Shown here one piece after another: positions 9,753 to 18,530 of a DNA stretch of 64,000 bases. Under the pieces are notes generated by a model. That model saw only the letters and a list, made by a program, of their open reading frames with translations. It did no database searches and was not told the origin of the DNA. The stretch is from Erwinia sp. E602 (GTDB lineage: Bacteria; Pseudomonadota; Gammaproteobacteria; Enterobacterales; Enterobacteriaceae): assembly GCF_018141005.1 (NCBI RefSeq), contig NZ_CP046582.1, positions 1,612,001 to 1,676,000 on the forward strand. Reading direction: 5' to 3'. Position 1 is the stretch's first letter. Every line of letters begins with the position of its first letter. Both the position numbers and the translations under genes were made by a program.

Positions 9753-10200
9753 TACATTTTTAACTGTATAATTTGGCGCTGGTTTTTTAGCTGTAACGGG
9801 TGTAAATAATTTCATCCGCTGCAAAGGTGATTTAGAAGAGCACTGATTATCATTTCTGATAATTTTCATTCTTTCTGACCGTTATCTTCGGAATATCGTT
9901 TTTATCGGCAATCAGTTTGCAACCACTCCTTTTTTTTTGACGGGAGTGAAAAGGAGGTGGTGCGGGTGAAACCTCAGGGTTAATGTGGGCCCGAACAGCG
10001 TTATTGGTTGATTATTATTCAAATCTCATCATTGTGAACAGAGACACGCCCCTGGCCGTACGCAACTCCTGCGGCAAAGTGTGACGCGGCGTCATTCGCC
10101 AAAAAAAATTTTCTCAGCTTAATCACCCGGTAGCCGGCACTGCGCGACTTCCGAAATATCTTAAAACCCACCTCATTTCAGTTAGCAAAAACGATCGTTT

Positions 10201-10235
10201 AGGTGATTAGCGTGTGTTGTTTTGCCTAATCACCT
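10201..10235. repeat. 10-bp inverted repeat with 15-base spacer
   Basis: AGGTGATTAG (10201-10210) and CTAATCACCT (10226-10235), perfect arms, 240 bp upstream of bluF. Could be an operator or an RNA hairpin; no T run follows. Confidence 0.5.
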
Positions 10236-10475
10236 CAAAACAGATCAACTTTGCAGCACTCAGGTTAATGTTTTTTACTCCTTTGCAGGGTGATATCCGA
10301 CCGTTAAAATTAATAACGCGGTTGTTAATGAGTAAAACAGAGGCGCGGGGGCTATCGCTGTTACATAACAGAGACTTTCAAGTCGTCCATTTTCATGCAA
10401 ATATTTATTAACCGTTTCATTTTACGCGTCTGATTTTTAATATCAGCGCCCCCGATAACCCAACCGGAGCAGCCG

Positions 10476-11681
10476 ATGCTGACCACCATTCTTTACCGTA
10501 GTCATCTCGCTGAGCATGTGCCGGTAAAAACTCTGCCCAGCCTGGTGAGTAAGGCCAGCGCGTTTAACGCGCACCACCAGGTCACCGGTATCCTGCTGTT
10601 TAACGGTACGCACTTTTTTCAGCTGCTGGAAGGGCCTCGCGAAGGTGTACAGGCCGTTTACCAGCGCATTTGTGCCGATCAAAAGCACCATAACCTGGTG
10701 GAGCTGATGCGCGACTATGCCCCTCTCCGGCGCTTCGGTAACGCCGGGATGGAACTGTTCGACCTGCGCGACTATGACAAGTCAGAGGTGCTGCAGGCGG
10801 TGCTGGATAAAGGCACCACGCGCTATCAGCTGACCTATAACGATCGCGCGCTGCAGTTCCTGCGCACCTTCGTTGAGTCGCGTGAAAAAGAGAATTATTA
10901 CGAGGTGTTACCGGGTGAATACTGGGAGTTTGTCGCCGGGCCAGCGGCCGTCCGCGACGCTGCGCCGGCCACCCATGACGCCGGCCACCCGCCGGTGCTG
11001 TTTCAGCCGATCGTCGATCCGCTGGCGCGGGAGGTTAACGCCGTGGACGGTGAACTGGCGGGCGTGTGCCTGAGCGCAAATGATGCCGCGCAGTCGCCGG
11101 ACGCCACCGCCGATCTTCAGCGCCTGCAGGATATTCTGGCGGCCTGGAGCGATCGCCGCGATAACAAAACCCTGCTTAACGTCAGCCTGGCCGCGCACAC
11201 GCTGGCGACGGTGCCTGCGGTGGCGTCGGTGATTGCCCGTCAGGTCAGGGAGGCCGGGCTGGTGCCGGAACAGGTCGTGATCAGCCTCGATGAGAAAATG
11301 CTGCCTGCTGACGTTAGCGCGCTGATGTCCGGCGTAATCGCGTTGAAAACTGCCGGTATCAGCTTGTGTATCAACAACTTCGGTGCCGGTGCGGCGGGGC
11401 TGTCTTTGCTGACGCGCATTCAGCCGGAACGCTTGAAGATCGATGCCAGCATCATCCGTGACATTCACCGCAGCGGGCCTAAGCAGGCGGTGGTGCAGGC
11501 GATTATCCGCTGCTGCTCGGCAATGGAAATTGTCGCGGTCGCTGCCGGTATTACCCAGGCGGAAGAGTGGATGTGGCTGGAGGCGGCAGGGGTGATCAAT
11601 TTCCAGGGTGAACTGTTTGCCGGGTTTGGTCCGGCCGATGCGGCGCACGTTGCCTGGCCGGAATACCGGGATGTGATTTAA
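10476..11681 (+). CDS. bluF: BLUF blue-light sensor with degenerate EAL domain (BluF/YcgF type)
   Basis: 401 aa, compared with 403 in E. coli BluF. N-terminal BLUF flavin domain (residues 1-95): LTTILYRSH with the photoactive Tyr near residue 8 and VTGILLFNGTHFFQLLEG with the conserved Gln. The C-terminal half is EAL-like but lacks the E-A-L motif (the equivalent stretch reads AVDGELAG), so it should not hydrolyse cyclic-di-GMP. E. coli BluF acts instead as a light-activated antagonist of the MerR repressor BluR. The conserved end SGPKQAVVQAIIRCC and EEWMWLEAAG supports orthology. No bluR gene is adjacent, unlike in E. coli. Confidence 0.9.
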   Translation: MLTTILYRSHLAEHVPVKTLPSLVSKASAFNAHHQVTGILLFNGTHFFQLLEGPREGVQAVYQRICADQKHHNLVELMRDYAPLRRFGNAGMELFDLRDYDKSEVLQAVLDKGTTRYQLTYNDRALQFLRTFVESREKENYYEVLPGEYWEFVAGPAAVRDAAPATHDAGHPPVLFQPIVDPLAREVNAVDGELAGVCLSANDAAQSPDATADLQRLQDILAAWSDRRDNKTLLNVSLAAHTLATVPAVASVIARQVREAGLVPEQVVISLDEKMLPADVSALMSGVIALKTAGISLCINNFGAGAAGLSLLTRIQPERLKIDASIIRDIHRSGPKQAVVQAIIRCCSAMEIVAVAAGITQAEEWMWLEAAGVINFQGELFAGFGPADAAHVAWPEYRDVI

Positions 11682-12237
11682 ACCATCACTCTTCTGCCCC
11701 CGAAAAATCAGGCCGGAGACGTCCGGCTGGAAAAATGGGTTTTTTTAGCTATATTTAATAATGCGATGAGCTGAAAAAGAGAGTATTAACAATATGTTTA
11801 ATTATCACTCCTGGGGGTATTACAGGAAAAATTTACAGCCTGCGGTGCGCGTAAGATATCTGCTCAGCTTCATGTATAGGAATTTTCGTAATGCGAAAAA
11901 TTCTCTGATGAGTATAATTTGTTCTGACTGTGGAATTTCGCTACTGAAGTTTCAGGTTCCGCCACAAGATATCCCAGCCAGATGACTTTTTGATACAGTC
12001 TCAATTAGTGTTTAATTTTTTTTCAAAATCAACTTGATAAGACGATATTGCGATACTAACTATTATCCGTATCTTCGGTTGTCCGTCGGTTACCGTCAGC
12101 CTGTGGTGTGACCTTAACCCTGATTAATAGCGCAGTCGCAATACAAGTGAGAGCGTAGTCCAAGTCGTTACTCTGTGAAGTGCGCCTTTGCAGGGCTAAC
12201 TATTCCTAAAGTCTGAGGGAGGTGCCCAGTACGGTTT
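11682..12237. other. 556-bp gap, mostly AT-rich
   Basis: It holds a hairpin after bluF (GCCGGA gacg TCCGGC, 11712-11727) with a T7 run a dozen bases later (11740-11746), a poor terminator. A 63-codon frame at 11794-11985 has no ribosome site or recognisable features. Nothing else was seen. Confidence 0.4.
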
Positions 12238-12819
12238 ATGACTGATTCCGAAAAATCGTTTCGAAGATCGGCTTTACAGAACAAGATTATCAAAGTTCTT
12301 ATGGAGATGAAGCGCGGGGGAATCGCAGCAACGCAGCTGAAATCGATCATTTCCTGGCTGAAAGAACGTGAGGGCGAGAAAACGTTCGATTCAAACGTTC
12401 GCCGGTCGATATTCAGATTGAAAGAGGCAGGGCTGCTGCAGTTTACCGTCAGCAATGGTACGCCTTTCGATATCAGCCTGACCGAGCAGGGTTACCTGCA
12501 GGGGCTGAATATTTCGCAAAAGGTGACCCTGGCGCACGATGCGTTTAAATCTTCTACGCTGTGTATTTCGCTCCCCGTACGTTTGGGGACGGTGCTGGCG
12601 ACGGATAAGGAGGTAAAGATTGATACACACACCTATTCTGTCAGCCGGGCTGATTTTGTTATCCGCAACGATGGCAAAACCTGTCTGCAGCTGAGTAATA
12701 AGCAGGGCGAGGTCAAACTGATTGACGGCCCACCGCTGGTCATCGCCCGTTGGTATAAACAGGTGCTTGAGGCGGGGGTTGCCGGCGGTGTACAGATCAA
12801 CGAAGGCAAGCCGGGCTGA
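12238..12819 (+). CDS. Orphan protein with winged-helix-like N-terminus
   Basis: 193 aa, family not recognised. Residues about 10-75 look like a winged helix (IIKVLMEMKRGGIAATQLKS, then FDSNVRRSIFRLKEAGLLQF, then a beta wing and LTEQGYLQGL), typical of MarR/PadR-like or restriction-system DNA-binding folds. The C-terminal half is beta-rich with no motif I know. The ATG at 12238 has a GGGAGG 13 or more bases upstream, longer than ideal. A strong terminator follows directly. It lies in the accessory stretch between bluF and galS, absent from the E. coli order as I recall it. A DNA-binding role is inference. Confidence 0.6.
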   Translation: MTDSEKSFRRSALQNKIIKVLMEMKRGGIAATQLKSIISWLKEREGEKTFDSNVRRSIFRLKEAGLLQFTVSNGTPFDISLTEQGYLQGLNISQKVTLAHDAFKSSTLCISLPVRLGTVLATDKEVKIDTHTYSVSRADFVIRNDGKTCLQLSNKQGEVKLIDGPPLVIARWYKQVLEAGVAGGVQINEGKPG

Positions 12820-12852
12820 TTAATGACCGACCCTCGCCAGTAATACAGAGAA

Positions 12853-12886
12853 GGCGGCTACCACGGTGTGGGTAGCCGCCGTTTTT
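12853..12886 (+). terminator. Intrinsic terminator
   Basis: Perfect 10-bp stem GGCGGCTACC / GGTAGCCGCC with an 8-base loop, followed by GTTTTT. Ends the transcript of the orphan gene before galS. Confidence 0.85.
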
Positions 12887-13050
12887 ATATGCGGACCATG
12901 ATCCCGATCACAAAGTTGTTACAGGTCGATGTAACCGTTTTCAAGGCTGTGACCTGTTTCACGCAGCGGTGCGCTCAGGGCTGACACAATACGCGGTAAC
13001 AGCGTCTGGTCAGGAACGGCTATGCAAACTTTCAACGCAGGTATCCGCCT

Positions 13051-14091
13051 GTGATTACCATCCGCGATGTGGCCCGCGAAGCCGGGGTATCGGTGGCCAC
13101 CGTTTCGCGCGTGCTTAACAACAGTGCGGCGGTCACCGTCGACACCCGCGAGGCGGTGCTCAGAATCGTCGAACGCCTTGGCTACCGGCCCAACGCCAAC
13201 GCCCAGGCGCTGGCCAGCCAGGTCAGCGATACCATCGGCGTGGTAGTGATGGACGTCTCGGACCCCTTCTTTGGCGCGCTGGTGAAAGCGGTGGATACCG
13301 TCGCCCAGCGTATGCAGAAACACGTGCTGATCAACAACTCCTATCATCAGGCCGATAAAGAGCGCCACGCGATTGAGGTGCTGATTCGTCAGCGCTGTAA
13401 CGCGCTGATCGTGCACGCAAAAGCCCTGGGCGATGACGAACTGGCCTCGCTGATGCAGCAGGTGCCGGGGATGGTGCTGGTCAACCGGGTGATCCCCGGA
13501 TTTGCCCACCGCTGCGTCTGCCTCGATAACGTCAGCGGCGCGCTGATGGCGATGCGCATGCTGCAGCAGCATGGCCACCAGCGCATCGGTTATCTCGGGT
13601 CGATGCATCCGATCGAGGATGACGACCAGCGGCACGCCGGCTGGGCGCAGGCGCTGGGCGAGCAGGGCGTAACGCCGCAGGAGAGCTGGTGCGCCAGCGG
13701 CGAGCCGGATCTGCAGGGTGGTGAAGCGGCGATGGTCGAACTGCTCGGTCGCAACCAGCAGCTGACGGCGGTGTTCGCCTATAACGACAGCATGGCCGCC
13801 GGTGCGCTGGCGGCGCTGAAGGACAACGGCATTGCGGTGCCGCAGCAGGTTTCGGTGGTCGGTTTCGACGATATTCCCATTTCCCGTTACACCGATCCCC
13901 AGCTCAGCTCGGTACGCTATCCGATTGTTTCTATGGCGAAACTTGCCACCGAACTGGCGCTGAAGGGCGCGGCCGGCGTGCTTGACGCCAGCGCTCAGCA
14001 CTGCTTTATGCCGACGCTGGTGCGTCGCCATTCGGTCGCCATCCGGCAAAATGTGGCGGCCGTCACTTTACCGCGCGATTCAGCGGTGTAA
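13051..14091 (+). CDS. galS: Galactose isorepressor GalS
   Basis: 346 aa LacI-family repressor that binds the mgl and gal operators and responds to galactose. N-terminal helix-turn-helix [24 protein letters not shown], then a periplasmic-binding-like domain ([57 protein letters not shown]). It follows E. coli GalS closely along its length. The start is the GTG at 13051, which gives the family N-terminus. Its stop codon lies inside the predicted GalS operator that controls mglB, 235 bp upstream of mglB. Confidence 0.95.
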   Translation: MITIRDVAREAGVSVATVSRVLNNSAAVTVDTREAVLRIVERLGYRPNANAQALASQVSDTIGVVVMDVSDPFFGALVKAVDTVAQRMQKHVLINNSYHQADKERHAIEVLIRQRCNALIVHAKALGDDELASLMQQVPGMVLVNRVIPGFAHRCVCLDNVSGALMAMRMLQQHGHQRIGYLGSMHPIEDDDQRHAGWAQALGEQGVTPQESWCASGEPDLQGGEAAMVELLGRNQQLTAVFAYNDSMAAGALAALKDNGIAVPQQVSVVGFDDIPISRYTDPQLSSVRYPIVSMAKLATELALKGAAGVLDASAQHCFMPTLVRRHSVAIRQNVAAVTLPRDSAV

Positions 14092-14101
14092 CCGTTTTCA
14101 A
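14086..14101. promoter_or_regulatory. GalS/GalR operator upstream of mglB
   Basis: GTGTAACCGTTTTCAA matches the gal/mgl operator consensus GTGTAANCGNTTNCAC at all but the last base. It overlaps the galS stop codon and sits immediately upstream of the CRP site. Confidence 0.75.
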
Positions 14102-14103
14102 TT

Positions 14104-14119
14104 TGTGAGTAAATTCACA
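14104..14119. promoter_or_regulatory. CRP site of the mgl promoter
   Basis: TGTGAGTAAATTCACA: both half-sites are perfect (TGTGA, six bases, TCACA). Its centre (14111.5) lies 41.5 bp before the start site expected about 6-7 bases after the TATGAT box at 14141-14146, a class II CRP arrangement. Confidence 0.85.
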
Positions 14120-14140
14120 GAACTATTACAACGCCTTCAC

Positions 14141-14146
14141 TATGAT
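14141..14146 (+). promoter_or_regulatory. mglB -10 box
   Basis: TATGAT, with transcription expected to start near 14153; no good -35 hexamer, as usual for a CRP-dependent class II promoter. Gives a leader of about 170 bases, in which GGTGTAACACC (14238-14248) is a small palindrome. Confidence 0.65.
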
Positions 14147-14326
14147 GGCAGCGTTACCACACAGCCAGCAGGAAGTCTTCCGCACACGGACGTCGGGTTT
14201 TGTCAGCAATCGTCGGCCGGTGTAACGCACCGCAAAGGTGTAACACCGCCAGTTAATTGACCGTGACGTGCCGCCCACCGCTGCATTTCACGTTGAGTAC
14301 TACCCTACAATAAAACCGGAGATAGC

Positions 14327-15322
14327 ATGAATAAGAAGGTATTCACACTTACCGCACTGGTTGCGAGCATGATGTTTGGCGCGACGGCTCAGGCTGCAGA
14401 TACCCGTATCGGCGTAACCATTTATAAGTACGACGACAACTTTATGTCGATGGTGCGCAAAGACATTGAGAAAGAAGCGAAAAACAGCCCGGACGTACAG
14501 CTGTTAATGAATGACTCACAGAACAGCCAGTCTACCCAGAACGACCAGGTTGACGTGCTGGTGGCGAAAGGCGTGAAGGCGCTGGCGATTAACCTGGTTG
14601 ACCCGGCTGCCGCCGCGGTGGTAATCAGCAAAGCCAAAGCCAACGATATCCCGGTAGTGTTCTTTAACAAAGAGCCCTCTGCTAAGGCGCTGGCCAGCTA
14701 CGACAAAGCTTACTACGTCGGTACCGACTCAAAAGAGTCCGGCATCAAGCAGGGCGAGCTGATTGAGAAGCACTGGAAAGCCAACCCGAACTGGGATCTG
14801 AACAAAGATGGCCAGGTGCAGTTCGTTCTGCTGAAAGGTGAACCGGGCCACCCGGATGCCGAAGCGCGTACCAAATACGTGATCGACACCCTGAACAAAG
14901 ACGGCCTGAAAACCCAGCAGCTGCATATGGATACCGCGATGTGGGATACCGCACAGGCGAAAGACAAAGTTGACGCCTGGCTGTCTGGCCCGAACGGTAA
15001 CAAAATTGAAGTGATTATCGCCAACAACGATGCGATGGCGATGGGTGCGGTTGAAGCGCTGAAGGCGCACAACAAATCCAGCATCCCGGTATTTGGCGTC
15101 GATGCGCTGCCGGAAGCCCTGGCGCTGATTAAGTCTGGCGCAATGGCCGGTACCGTGCTGAACGACGCCGACAACCAGGCGAAAGCCACCTTCGATATGG
15201 CGAAAAACCTGGCGGCCGGTAAGCCAGCCACCGAAGGCACCAACTACAAGCTGGACGGTAAAGTAGTCCGCGTTGCTTATGTACCGGTAGATAAAGACAA
15301 CCTGTCTCAGTTCGCTAAATAA
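14327..15322 (+). CDS. mglB: Galactose/methyl-galactoside-binding periplasmic protein
   Basis: 331 aa. Sec signal peptide [23 protein letters not shown] with cleavage after residue 23. The mature part starts [18 protein letters not shown] and contains the sugar-contact regions ([28 protein letters not shown]) and the calcium-loop segment DLNKDGQVQ of MglB. It delivers galactose or glucose to MglAC and also serves chemotaxis through Trg in E. coli. Good ribosome site GGAG six bases before the ATG. First gene of mglBAC, under GalS and CRP control. Confidence 0.97.
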   Translation: MNKKVFTLTALVASMMFGATAQAADTRIGVTIYKYDDNFMSMVRKDIEKEAKNSPDVQLLMNDSQNSQSTQNDQVDVLVAKGVKALAINLVDPAAAAVVISKAKANDIPVVFFNKEPSAKALASYDKAYYVGTDSKESGIKQGELIEKHWKANPNWDLNKDGQVQFVLLKGEPGHPDAEARTKYVIDTLNKDGLKTQQLHMDTAMWDTAQAKDKVDAWLSGPNGNKIEVIIANNDAMAMGAVEALKAHNKSSIPVFGVDALPEALALIKSGAMAGTVLNDADNQAKATFDMAKNLAAGKPATEGTNYKLDGKVVRVAYVPVDKDNLSQFAK

Positions 15323-15328
15323 GCGTCC

Positions 15329-15359
15329 TCTGTTCCGGGGTGAATCGCCCCGGAACAGA
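15329..15359 (+). other. Strong hairpin between mglB and mglA
   Basis: Perfect 12-bp stem TCTGTTCCGGGG / CCCCGGAACAGA with a 7-base loop and no T run. Placed right after the mglB stop, it would protect the mglB message and lower mglAC expression, as expected when the binding protein is needed in excess. Confidence 0.7.
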
Positions 15360-15408
15360 CGTTGAGTCAGGGTGACCTGACTTTACACTCTTTCAGCCAG
15401 GTAGAATT

Positions 15409-16929
15409 ATGGGCAGTGATAACGTGAAAGCAGAGCGTGAGTTTTTGCTGGAGATGACCGGCGTCAGCAAGTCATTCCCCGGTGTGAAAGCGCTGGATAA
15501 TGTCAATTTAAAAGTCCGCCCGCACTCCATTCATGCCCTGATGGGTGAGAACGGGGCCGGGAAGTCGACCTTATTAAAATGCCTGTTTGGCATTTACAGT
15601 AAAGATGCGGGGAGCATTCTTTTTCAGGGGCAGGAAGTTAATTACAAAAGTTCCAAAGAGGCGCTGGAAAACGGCGTATCGATGGTGCATCAGGAATTAA
15701 ACCTGGTTCTGCAACGTACCGTGATGGATAACATGTGGCTGGGCCGTTATCCGAAAAAAGGCCTGTTTGTCGATCACGACAAAATGTATCGCGACACTAA
15801 AGCGATCTTCGACGAACTGGATATCGATATCGATCCGCGCGACAAGGTAATTAACCTGTCGGTGTCGCAGATGCAGATGATCGAAATCGCCAAGGCGTTC
15901 TCCTATAATGCGAAAATCGTCATTATGGATGAACCAACCTCGTCGCTGACCGAGAAAGAAGTTAACCACCTGTTTACCATTATCCGTAAACTGAAAGATC
16001 GCGGCTGCGGCATTATCTATATCTCGCACAAGATGGAAGAGATCTTCCAGCTGTGTGATGAAATCACCATTCTGCGCGACGGCCAGTGGATTGCCACCCA
16101 GCCGCTGGAAGGGCTGGATATGGATAAGATCATCGCCATGATGGTGGGCCGTTCGCTGAACCAGCGCTTCCCGGACAAACACAACGTGCCGGGCGAAACC
16201 ATCCTTGAGGTGCGTAACCTGACCTCGCTGCGCCAGCCGTCGATCCGCGATATCTCCTTTGACCTGCGTCAGGGTGAGATCCTCGGCATTGCCGGGCTGG
16301 TGGGGGCCAAACGTACCGACATCGTGGAAACGCTGTTCGGCATTCGTGAAAAATCGGGCGGCACCATTAAGCTGCACGGCAAGGCGATCAATAACCACAG
16401 CGCCAACGAAGCGATTAACCACGGCTTTGCGCTGGTGACCGAAGAGCGTCGCTCGACCGGCATCTACGCCTACCTGGATATTGGCTTTAATTCGCTGATC
16501 TCAAATATCCGCCAGTATAAAAACAAAATCGGCCTGCTGGATAACAGCCGCATGAAAAGCGACACCCAGTGGGTGATTGATTCAATGCGGGTGAAAACGC
16601 CGGGGCACCATACCTCGATCGGTTCGCTTTCAGGCGGTAACCAGCAGAAGGTGATTATCGGCCGCTGGCTGCTGACCCAGCCGGAAATTCTGATGCTGGA
16701 TGAACCGACGCGCGGCATTGACGTCGGTGCTAAGTTTGAAATTTACCAGCTGATCGCCGAGCTGGCGAAGAAAAATAAGGGAATCATTATTATCTCGTCA
16801 GAGATGCCCGAATTACTGGGGATCACCGACCGGATACTGGTAATGAGTAATGGCCTGGTTGCGGGCATTGTCGAAACGAAAACTACCACGCAAAACGAAA
16901 TCTTGCGTCTGGCATCGTTGCACCTCTAA
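15409..16929 (+). CDS. mglA: Galactose/methyl-galactoside importer ATP-binding protein
   Basis: 506 aa with two tandem ABC cassettes. The N-terminal cassette has canonical Walker [10 protein letters not shown] and [12 protein letters not shown]; the second has the degenerate GLVGAKRTD in place of Walker A, a normal feature of MglA/RbsA proteins, with [16 protein letters not shown] and [19 protein letters not shown]. Energises uptake by MglC with sugar delivered by MglB. Middle gene of mglBAC. Confidence 0.97.
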   Translation: MGSDNVKAEREFLLEMTGVSKSFPGVKALDNVNLKVRPHSIHALMGENGAGKSTLLKCLFGIYSKDAGSILFQGQEVNYKSSKEALENGVSMVHQELNLVLQRTVMDNMWLGRYPKKGLFVDHDKMYRDTKAIFDELDIDIDPRDKVINLSVSQMQMIEIAKAFSYNAKIVIMDEPTSSLTEKEVNHLFTIIRKLKDRGCGIIYISHKMEEIFQLCDEITILRDGQWIATQPLEGLDMDKIIAMMVGRSLNQRFPDKHNVPGETILEVRNLTSLRQPSIRDISFDLRQGEILGIAGLVGAKRTDIVETLFGIREKSGGTIKLHGKAINNHSANEAINHGFALVTEERRSTGIYAYLDIGFNSLISNIRQYKNKIGLLDNSRMKSDTQWVIDSMRVKTPGHHTSIGSLSGGNQQKVIIGRWLLTQPEILMLDEPTRGIDVGAKFEIYQLIAELAKKNKGIIIISSEMPELLGITDRILVMSNGLVAGIVETKTTTQNEILRLASLHL

Positions 16930-16948
16930 TGATGTAAGGGCTGTTACT

Positions 16949-17959
16949 ATGAACGCTGTTAATAAGAAAAATGCGCTGACCTTTTTAAAAGAGGGCGGGA
17001 TTTATGTGGTGCTGCTGGTATTGCTGGCGATCATCATTATCCAGGACCCGACGTTCTTAAGCTTAATGAACCTGAGTAACATTCTGACCCAGTCCTCGGT
17101 GCGCGTGATTATCGCACTCGGCGTGGCCGGGCTGATCGTTACCCAGGGTACCGACCTGTCGGCCGGCCGTCAGGTCGGGCTGGCGGCAGTGGTGGCGGCC
17201 ACGCTGTTACAGGCGATGGACAACGCTAACAAGGTGTTCCCGACGCTGGAAACCATGCCGATTGCGCTGGTGATCCTGATCGTCTGTTCGATCGGCGCGC
17301 TGATTGGCCTGGTCAACGGCGTGATTATCGCTTACCTGAAGGTGACGCCGTTTATCACCACGCTGGGCACCATGATTATCGTTTACGGCATCAACTCGCT
17401 GTACTTCGACTTCGTCGGTGCGTCACCGGTGGCCGGTTTTGACGAGAAGTTCTCCACCTTTACTCAGGGCTTCCTGCGCATCGGCGACTTCAAACTCTCG
17501 TACATCACCTTCTACGCGATTATCGCCATCCTGCTGGTGTGGGTGCTGTGGACCAAAACCCGCTTCGGTAAGAACATCTTCGCCATCGGCGGTAACCCGG
17601 AAGCGGCGAAAGTCTCGGGCGTTAACGTGCCGTTCAACCTGATTCTGGTTTATGCGCTCTCCGGCGTGTTCTACGCCTTCGGCGGGATGCTGGAAGCGGG
17701 GCGCATCGGTTCCGCCACCAACAACCTTGGCTTTATGTACGAGCTGGATGCGATCGCGGCCTGCGTGGTGGGCGGCGTCTCCTTCGCCGGCGGCGTGGGC
17801 ACCGTGGCCGGGGTGGTAACCGGGGTAATCATCTTTACGGTGATCAACTACGGCCTGACCTATATCGGCGTCAACCCGTACTGGCAGTACATCATCAAGG
17901 GCGGCATCATCATCTTCGCGGTGGCGCTGGACTCGCTGAAGTACGCGCGTAAGAAGTAA
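16949..17959 (+). CDS. mglC: Galactose/methyl-galactoside importer permease
   Basis: 336 aa, the E. coli length. Start chosen at the ATG 16949 (MNAVNKKNALTFLKEGGIYV), which has GTAAGGG upstream; an in-frame extension to 16850 overlaps mglA and has no family support. About ten membrane segments; contains the BPD_transp_2 blocks LGVAGLIVTQGTDLSAGRQVG (split here as residues near 60-80) and NPEAAKVSGVN. Last gene of the operon, followed by a strong terminator. Confidence 0.96.
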   Translation: MNAVNKKNALTFLKEGGIYVVLLVLLAIIIIQDPTFLSLMNLSNILTQSSVRVIIALGVAGLIVTQGTDLSAGRQVGLAAVVAATLLQAMDNANKVFPTLETMPIALVILIVCSIGALIGLVNGVIIAYLKVTPFITTLGTMIIVYGINSLYFDFVGASPVAGFDEKFSTFTQGFLRIGDFKLSYITFYAIIAILLVWVLWTKTRFGKNIFAIGGNPEAAKVSGVNVPFNLILVYALSGVFYAFGGMLEAGRIGSATNNLGFMYELDAIAACVVGGVSFAGGVGTVAGVVTGVIIFTVINYGLTYIGVNPYWQYIIKGGIIIFAVALDSLKYARKK

Positions 17960-17977
17960 TCTCTGCACCATCAGCAC

Positions 17978-18006
17978 AAGGGCCGCTTATCGCGGCCCTT
18001 TTTTTT
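17978..18006 (+). terminator. Intrinsic terminator of mglBAC
   Basis: Perfect 9-bp stem AAGGGCCGC / GCGGCCCTT with a 5-base loop and eight T (last two stem bases included). Confidence 0.92.
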
Positions 18007-18062
18007 GCCGGCAGTTTACTGCATCAGGCTGTCGCAGCGGAGGGCGGATGGCGGCCAGTGAA

Positions 18063-18099
18063 GCGGGCGGGGATTGGCACCAGCGGGCCGAGGAAGCGC
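18063..18099. repeat. Duplicated fragment of the sanA 3' end
   Basis: 37 bases identical, apart from one base (18072), to 20366-20402 inside sanA, in the same orientation. It lies between the mgl terminator and the AT-rich bacteriocin cassette, so with the sanA copy it brackets that cassette. It encodes nothing here. Confidence 0.85.
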
Positions 18100-18179
18100 C
18101 ATAAAAGGTAATTTTTTATATTATTTTAAAAATATACTTTTGGTTTTATATGGTTTTATATGGTTTTTTTGAGGTGCTT

Positions 18180-18524
18180 ATGAAACTAAGGAGTTATTTC
18201 ATCAGGCTAATTTGGGGGTGTATACCGGCGTTGCTTGTTTCTCAAGACTGGGTGAGAGACAGAGGATGTCAAAAAATAACGGTGATGTTGTTATTCTCTA
18301 TTATCAGTGGCTTACTCTATCCTTTTTCTGATCTTGTGATGAAAAAAATAGGATTAAAATTTGCAAAGAAAGAATTTTGGGAAAAGGATTTTTTCACAAG
18401 CGCTACAGGAGGCAGTTTACAAGCTATTTTGTTTGTTTTTTGTTTTTTATTCGCTATACCATTAAGTACAGGATATGCTCTTTTCACCGCAATCAAACAC
18501 CTGACCAGGAAAGGTCAGGTGTGA
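18180..18524 (+). CDS. Colicin E1-type immunity protein
   Basis: 114 aa membrane protein (colicin E1 Imm has 113). Start ATG 18180 with GAGG five bases upstream; a longer frame from 18150 lacks a ribosome site. Three hydrophobic segments: LIWGCIPALLVS, KITVMLLFSIISGLLYPFSD and LQAILFVFCFLFAIPLSTGY. Gene is convergent with the bacteriocin gene, exactly the cea/imm arrangement of ColE1, and ends four bases from its stop. Such proteins sit in the inner membrane and block the cognate pore domain. Its promoter region has three tandem TGGTTTTATA-type decamers (18141-18170). AT-rich, unlike flanking genes. Confidence 0.8.
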   Translation: MKLRSYFIRLIWGCIPALLVSQDWVRDRGCQKITVMLLFSIISGLLYPFSDLVMKKIGLKFAKKEFWEKDFFTSATGGSLQAILFVFCFLFAIPLSTGYALFTAIKHLTRKGQV

Positions 18525-18530
18525 AATTTT
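18498..18530. terminator. Shared terminator between immunity and bacteriocin genes
   Basis: Perfect 9-bp stem CACCTGACC / GGTCAGGTG with a 6-base loop, inside the last codons of the immunity gene. T-rich tracts follow on both strands (AAATTTT on plus, TTTGATT on minus). Confidence 0.6.

Larger units (their letters stand above)
9566..10475. other. 910-bp non-coding region between ymgB-like gene and bluF
   Basis: AT-rich. It contains a TTGTACA inverted repeat with a third TGTATA at about 20-bp spacing (9725-9770), a 9-base anti-ribosome match AAGGAGGTG (9951-9959) followed by two mini-ORFs (9966-9983 and 9983-10084), and a 10-bp inverted repeat (10201-10235). No bluR-like MerR gene is present in it. 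No convincing protein gene was found. Confidence 0.5.

Noticed and set aside
10214..10411. 65-codon frame upstream of bluF
   Set aside because: Starts inside the inverted repeat, no ribosome site or recognisable feature.
11794..11985. 63-codon frame after bluF
   Set aside because: No ribosome site, no recognisable domain, in AT-rich non-coding sequence.
12919..14049. 376-codon minus-strand frame opposite galS
   Set aside because: Antisense shadow of galS.
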